The notes under the pieces are model-generated. The model was not told where the DNA came from, did no database searches, and was given only the letters and a program-made list of their open reading frames with translations. Position numbers and translations under genes: made by a program. 22,137 bases of DNA from NCBI GenBank assembly GCA_964591605.1, contig CAZQEN010000088.1, positions 1 to 22,137 of the forward strand. The letters run 5' to 3'. Origin of the DNA: CAYLLT01 sp964591605. Lineage in GTDB: Bacteria > Planctomycetota > Phycisphaerae > UBA1845 > PWPN01. Below, in pieces: positions 21,742-22,137 of the stretch (positions within the stretch are counted from its first letter, which is position 1; every line of letters begins with the position of its first letter).

Positions 21742-22137
21742 ATGAACGACCAGACCTATACCATCGGGATCATCCAGCAGCCCTGCGGCGATGCGGACAA
21801 GTCGGCCAACATTGAGCGGGCGGTGTTCAACATCGTCCAGGCCGCCGCCGACGGCGCGCAGATCGTCTGCCTGCCCGAGCTCTTCCACTCGCCGTACTTC
21901 TGCAAGGTCGAGGATCACGAACGATTCAACCTCGCCGAGCCCATCCCCGGCCCGACGGTGCAGCGCATGCAGCAGGTCGCGGCCGAACTCGGCGTGGTCC
22001 TGATCGTCCCGATCTTCGAGCGCCGGGCAGCCGGCGTCTATCACAACTCGGCTGCCGTGGTCGACGCCGACGGTTCGCTGCTCGGCGTCTACCGCAAGAT
22101 GCACATCCCCGACGACCCGCTCTACTACGAGAAGTTC
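21742..22137 (+). CDS. aguB: N-carbamoylputrescine amidase-like nitrilase-superfamily enzyme (3' end cut off)
   Basis: The first 132 residues of a carbon-nitrogen hydrolase are present; the window ends in frame. MNDQTYTIGIIQQPCGD is the usual first strand, IVCLPELFHSPYFC carries the catalytic Glu46, and GVYRKMHIPDDPLYYEKF carries the catalytic Lys119. The Cys of the triad would lie beyond the end. CLPELF.SPYFC and HIPDDP.YYEKF are characteristic of AguB, which converts N-carbamoylputrescine to putrescine, CO2 and ammonia in arginine-derived polyamine synthesis. Agmatine deiminase (aguA) would be expected just downstream. The gene has its own TATAAT directly upstream and seems leaderless. Confidence 0.85.
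   Translation, partial: MNDQTYTIGIIQQPCGDADKSANIERAVFNIVQAAADGAQIVCLPELFHSPYFCKVEDHERFNLAEPIPGPTVQRMQQVAAELGVVLIVPIFERRAAGVYHNSAAVVDADGSLLGVYRKMHIPDDPLYYEKF

Overview
The window is high-GC DNA, most likely from a planctomycete (Planctomycetota; a Phycisphaerae-like lineage is plausible). The clues are two membrane-anchored zinc ribbons with the CGYDLTGN...CPECGTP signature, Uma2-family nuclease genes, a secreted protein ending in a dockerin-like EF-hand module, a GH32/43-like propeller protein, a fused LpxC-FabZ and a Gfo/Idh oxidoreductase beside lpxA. The lineage is inferred from gene content; no rRNA or tRNA gene is present.

Layout. (1) 1-4250, accessory carbohydrate region: a beta-propeller glycosidase-like gene with an in-frame TGA near its 5' end, a 43-codon remnant of a Tat-exported protein gene, and a convergent gene for a large secreted protein (lectin-like domain, TIM-barrel-like domain, three Fn3 repeats, dockerin-like end). 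(2) 4320-7750, stress module: an HPF/RaiA-like gene and a TerC-family gene form a minus-strand pair, divergent from an NhaR-like LysR regulator, with a T-N11-A operator between them. A two-domain UspA protein follows, convergent with nhaR. (3) 8101-10077: asparagine synthetase B, divergent from bamA. (4) 10213-19431, outer-membrane and lipid A biogenesis: bamA, skp/ompH, lpxD, lpxC-fabZ, lpxA and a GnnA-like oxidoreductase. This order is interrupted after bamA by a minus-strand EEP-family hydrolase, a small hypothetical gene and a MITE-like insertion. (5) 19502-21704: an alternating zinc ribbon / Uma2 / zinc ribbon / Uma2 array. (6) 21742 to the end: the start of an N-carbamoylputrescine amidase-like gene.

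The most unusual content is non-coding. Several gaps hold inverted arms built from short, slightly varied words in a fixed register. Heptamers of the GAAAGTC type lie between skp and lpxD and between lpxC-fabZ and lpxA; octamers of the GTGAGAAA type lie between a zinc ribbon and a Uma2 gene. Related heptamer strings occur in the asnB leader and, in frame, inside asnB. They start at or within the upstream stop codon and can run to the downstream start codon. Separately, a 99-bp element with terminal inverted repeats, a perfect 40-bp central palindrome and exact 9-bp flanking direct repeats looks like a recently inserted non-autonomous transposon.

All calls come from reading the sequence and knowledge of the families; no searches were run.
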